Under the pieces are notes generated by a model, which was given only the letters and a program-made list of their open reading frames with translations, did not search any database and was not told the origin of the DNA. A stretch of DNA of 6,572 nucleotides, taken from NCBI GenBank assembly GCA_900551505.1, contig URWK01000073.1, positions 1 through 6,572 on the forward strand, in the 5' to 3' direction. Every line of letters begins with the position of its first letter. Within the stretch, counting starts at the first letter, position 1. Origin of the DNA: an uncultured Ruminococcus sp. Lineage in GTDB: Bacteria; Bacillota; Clostridia; Oscillospirales; Ruminococcaceae. Position numbers and translations under genes: made by a program. Below, piece after piece: positions 6,481 to 6,572 of the stretch.

Positions 6481-6572
6481 GGTGGCCGCAAAACCCCCCC
6501 ATAGGGGGGGGGCGCCGGGGGGGGGGGGGGGGGGGCCCCCCCCACACCCCCCACCGGGCAAAAAAAAAAAAA
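6481..6572. other. Homopolymer-rich contig end, probable assembly artefact
   Basis: After 6490 the sequence becomes runs of C (6494-6500), G (6504-6512), 19 G (6517-6535), 8 C (6536-6543), short C/A mixtures and finally 13 A (6560-6572). The pattern mirrors the left end (T, G, C read inward) and is best explained as low-quality sequence joined during assembly. A weak inverted repeat, GGTTTT (6471-6476) with AAAACC (6490-6495), sits at the border between believable and unreliable sequence and is not strong enough to call a terminator. Confidence 0.8.

Noticed and set aside
6471..6495. Terminator hairpin (GGTTTT/AAAACC) upstream of the first gene
   Set aside because: The stem has six mostly A/T pairs with a 13-base loop and lies at the edge of unreliable homopolymer sequence.

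Overview
The window is a short assembled piece, most likely of a low-to-moderate GC Gram-positive bacterium of the class Clostridia. A gut Ruminococcaceae/Oscillospiraceae-type organism would fit, but that lineage guess is an inference from gene content and codon style and was not tested. The main evidence is a block known from Firmicutes: a small PLP decarboxylase, the cyclic-di-AMP receptor DarA (YaaQ), DNA polymerase III delta' (HolB) and RicT (YaaT). Strong purine-rich Shine-Dalgarno sites agree with this.

All seven genes lie on the minus strand and read from right to left: Orn/Lys/Arg-decarboxylase-family protein (6392-5079), darA (5041-4715), holB (4718-3753), ricT (3733-2876), an ABC-2 ATPase (2848-2102), its permease (2115-775), and a membrane-anchored repeat protein of unknown function (761-138). 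The junctions are 37 bp, a 4-nt ATGA overlap, 19 bp, 27 bp, a 14-nt overlap and 13 bp. No terminator-like hairpin or good internal promoter is visible, so one long transcription unit is plausible. The first four genes follow the Bacillus subtilis yaaO-tmk-yaaQ-yaaR-holB-yaaT order with tmk and yaaR missing. The exporter pair and the repeat protein occupy the place where yabA would follow.

Functionally, HolB belongs to the replicative clamp loader, DarA senses c-di-AMP, and RicT is the iron-sulfur subunit of the RicA/F/T complex that affects RNA processing and development. The ABC pair forms a NatAB-like exporter of unknown substrate. The last gene is the least explained. It has three and a half copies of a 24-residue acidic repeat, then a proline-rich linker, a charged helix, one transmembrane segment and a short tail. 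It starts at TTG behind a strong ribosome binding site directly after the permease stop codon.

Both contig ends (about 1-122 and 6481-6572) are homopolymer blocks (T, G, C on the left; G, C, A on the right) that look like sequencing or assembly artefacts. The transcription start of the first gene and anything beyond the repeat gene are therefore not reliably visible. No RNA gene, CRISPR array, insertion sequence or defence system was seen, and no untranslated gap inside the gene block exceeds 40 bp.
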